Positions 63,801-64,000 of a stretch of DNA of 64,000 bases are shown here, piece after piece. Where the stretch lies: NCBI GenBank assembly GCA_030686995.1, contig CM060704.1, positions 169,886,218 through 169,950,217 of the forward strand, read 5' to 3'. The notes under the pieces were generated by a model. The model saw nothing but the letters and a program-made list of their open reading frames with translations, ran no database searches and was not told the DNA's origin. Every line of letters starts with the position of its first letter. Position 1 is the first letter of the stretch. This DNA comes from Artemisia argyi (lineage: Eukaryota > Streptophyta > Magnoliopsida > Asterales > Asteraceae). Both the position numbers and the translations under genes were made by a program.

Positions 63801-64000
63801 CCTCTTGAGCGTATGAATTGTCATGTTACTACTGTGTCTCCTCTTCCACGTTCTCATGTTCATGCTCTTCGTGTTCCTCAGTGGAAGCAAGCTATGTTAG
63901 ATGAATATAATGCTTTAATTACTAACGGAACGTGGGTACTTGTGCCACGACCAGCTAATGTGAATATTGTTCGTTCTATGTGGCTTTTCAGACATAAGTT
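60873..64000 (+). CDS. Copia gag-pol polyprotein, partial (at least 1042 aa)
   Basis: First ATG after the primer site (MTGDNLPPKQP); no stop to the window edge. Gag: LDLDKLNYNSWSNLFIRFCK, MSAHDVWKKLRGLF, VNDYFQEIKSKADRLANLG. A CCCH finger at C246, C254, C260, H264 replaces the usual knuckle. A Pro/Gln/Ala-rich tail follows, including a 14-C run read in frame (61722-61735). Protease: DTGASSH at 451. Pre-integrase WHRRLGHPG (581 on); zinc cysteines C613 and C616; integrase D643, D705, E741 (DD35E). Conserved LRVFGCLCYPY and FLGYPDNHSGFRCL, a Pro/Thr-rich linker, then RT begins (MLDEYNALITNGTW, VRSMWLFRHK). It looks intact as far as visible, and may be a source of enzymes for the defective relative. 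Confidence 0.9.
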   Translation, partial: MTGDNLPPKQPIVKAYSIASIKACIPSPLDLDKLNYNSWSNLFIRFCKTYDVYKHLEEPASSSTAPPDPLFDTNDSLVVMWMYATISPKLVDMVIDDSMSAHDVWKKLRGLFHDNKAARVIQLDNEIRNMAIGNLSVNDYFQEIKSKADRLANLGSPVSDSSLVTYAINGLRAKFPDIARIIRHRDELPTFDKVRSMVILEESDMKYITTALSSTHLTSDSPTVLVATTNTDPKPGSTSQSKVELCRNFQRGACTYGSRCKFLHGNNDTRHRSSSTVANSTSKPPPPPVNSSSRVPQQAMARVSSQQPTPQQQPFPTMPYSSFGLAGMTCVNPYFFNTHTGNGMAQPTMGVNSFSSLPFLPAHATSQAQGNLGSLAPQAQVATAQSMAPQAHLAASHQHAAFGSQFAQPGGPYFMPTNFAYSVPGVFQSQATMLPQSFQTMTFQDPAWNMDTGASSHLADNTGILTSVSNSCIYPSVYVGNGASIPVTHTGHSLLYTSQKPLQLNHILVTPHIIKNLISVRKFTRDNDVSVEFDAYGFSVKDYQTGRLLLRCDSTGDLYPVTQQSPTHPPFVLLSLSHTTWHRRLGHPGEDVLRRLESSNFISCNKSKLSALCHACQLGKHIKLPFYTSESKVASIFDIVHSDLWTSPIPSESGIKYYAIFLDHFSHFVWVYPLHKKSDLYDNFIAFRAYVNKQFGVDIKALQCDHGGEYDNTRFHDLFRQTGIQFRFSCPHTSQQNGKSERMLRTINNLIRTLLFQASIPPSYWVEALNMAAYLLNILPSTAIQNEVPFTKLYNRSPPYDNLRVFGCLCYPYITVAHKLQPRSTACVFLGYPDNHSGFRCLDLSSNKIILSRHVRFDEDVFPFASLHQYTSQHYDFLNTTNTIPLPIRPIPNVGNEAPITAPPTPDSTNTAFNEPITQLPTPNTPTTPPTTQPVPTSPIQTDPQTSVPTPIQPIPQPTNTNTHPMVTRAKAGISKPLERMNCHVTTVSPLPRSHVHALRVPQWKQAMLDEYNALITNGTWVLVPRPANVNIVRSMWLFRHK

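Larger units (their letters stand above)
60563..64000 (+). mobile_element. Short-LTR Copia element (Ale/Retrofit-like), cut by the window end
   Basis: 160-bp 5' LTR with TATTA...TAATA termini, a primer site directly abutting it, and one continuous gag-pol frame open to the right edge. Same lineage as the defective minus-strand element at 14768 (short LTR, TA...TA ends, CCCH gag finger, very similar integrase). The 3' LTR would be beyond the window, so age cannot be judged. Confidence 0.85.

Overview
The window is nuclear DNA of a flowering plant, most likely a member of the Asteraceae. It is AT-rich and non-coding-heavy, and almost every readable protein is a transposable-element protein. The Asteraceae call is an inference from protein families I recognise (a SIRE/TNT-like gag tail with RWxPTG repeats, an ARID-bearing retroelement), not from a search. 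No intact host gene was found.

Background. Most of the low-complexity sequence is a decayed tandem array of the 3' exons of a GDPDL gene (glycerophosphodiester phosphodiesterase-like, SHV3/SVL family). At least twelve fragments lie on the + strand (about 31, 1160, 4803, 9715, 12097, 13046, 14606, 39538, 40795, 41950/48103, 51195 and 59335). They are separated by a recurring spacer containing the phrase TATCTATGTGGGA. Two long paralogous pairs exist: 1-1680 against 40768-48480, and 11270-14570 against 49990-59000. They supply 'empty sites' that fix the ends of two insertions to the base.

Insertions, left to right. MITEs and solo LTRs lie in 5.9-11 kb, including a hAT nested in a Harbinger-like MITE. 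A defective minus-strand short-LTR Copia occupies 14768-18807. A 5'-truncated LINE is at 18918-19184. A Mutator-like transposon (19321-32451) has 125-bp terminal inverted repeats and a 9-bp target duplication. It carries a GRF-zinc-finger gene and a core-deleted transposase, and is split by a 9.25-kb non-autonomous SIRE-like LTR element (20952-30204) with identical LTRs. A gag-only Copia derivative is at 32943-36195. A 2.5-kb LTR element with identical LTRs (36812-39349) has as its only ORF a zinc knuckle, a degenerate retropepsin-like segment and an ARID DNA-binding domain. A nearly complete Copia (41998-48102) lacks a tRNA primer site but has a 14-nt self-complementarity suggesting self-priming. 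A fold-back MITE and a captured CLPTM1 exon lie in 48.8-49.9 kb. A 6.3-kb Helitron (51993-58313) carries exons of a neutral invertase and a CTF4/EOL1-like gene. A second short-LTR Copia begins at 60563, with its polyprotein open to the right edge.

How they relate. The non-autonomous elements (SIRE-like, gag-only, ARID, MULE, Helitron) need enzymes from elsewhere. The autonomous-type Copias here carry frameshifts, deletions or run off the window. The most unusual items are the ARID-carrying retroelement and the apparently self-primed Copia. All identities rest on reading translations by eye; no database was consulted.
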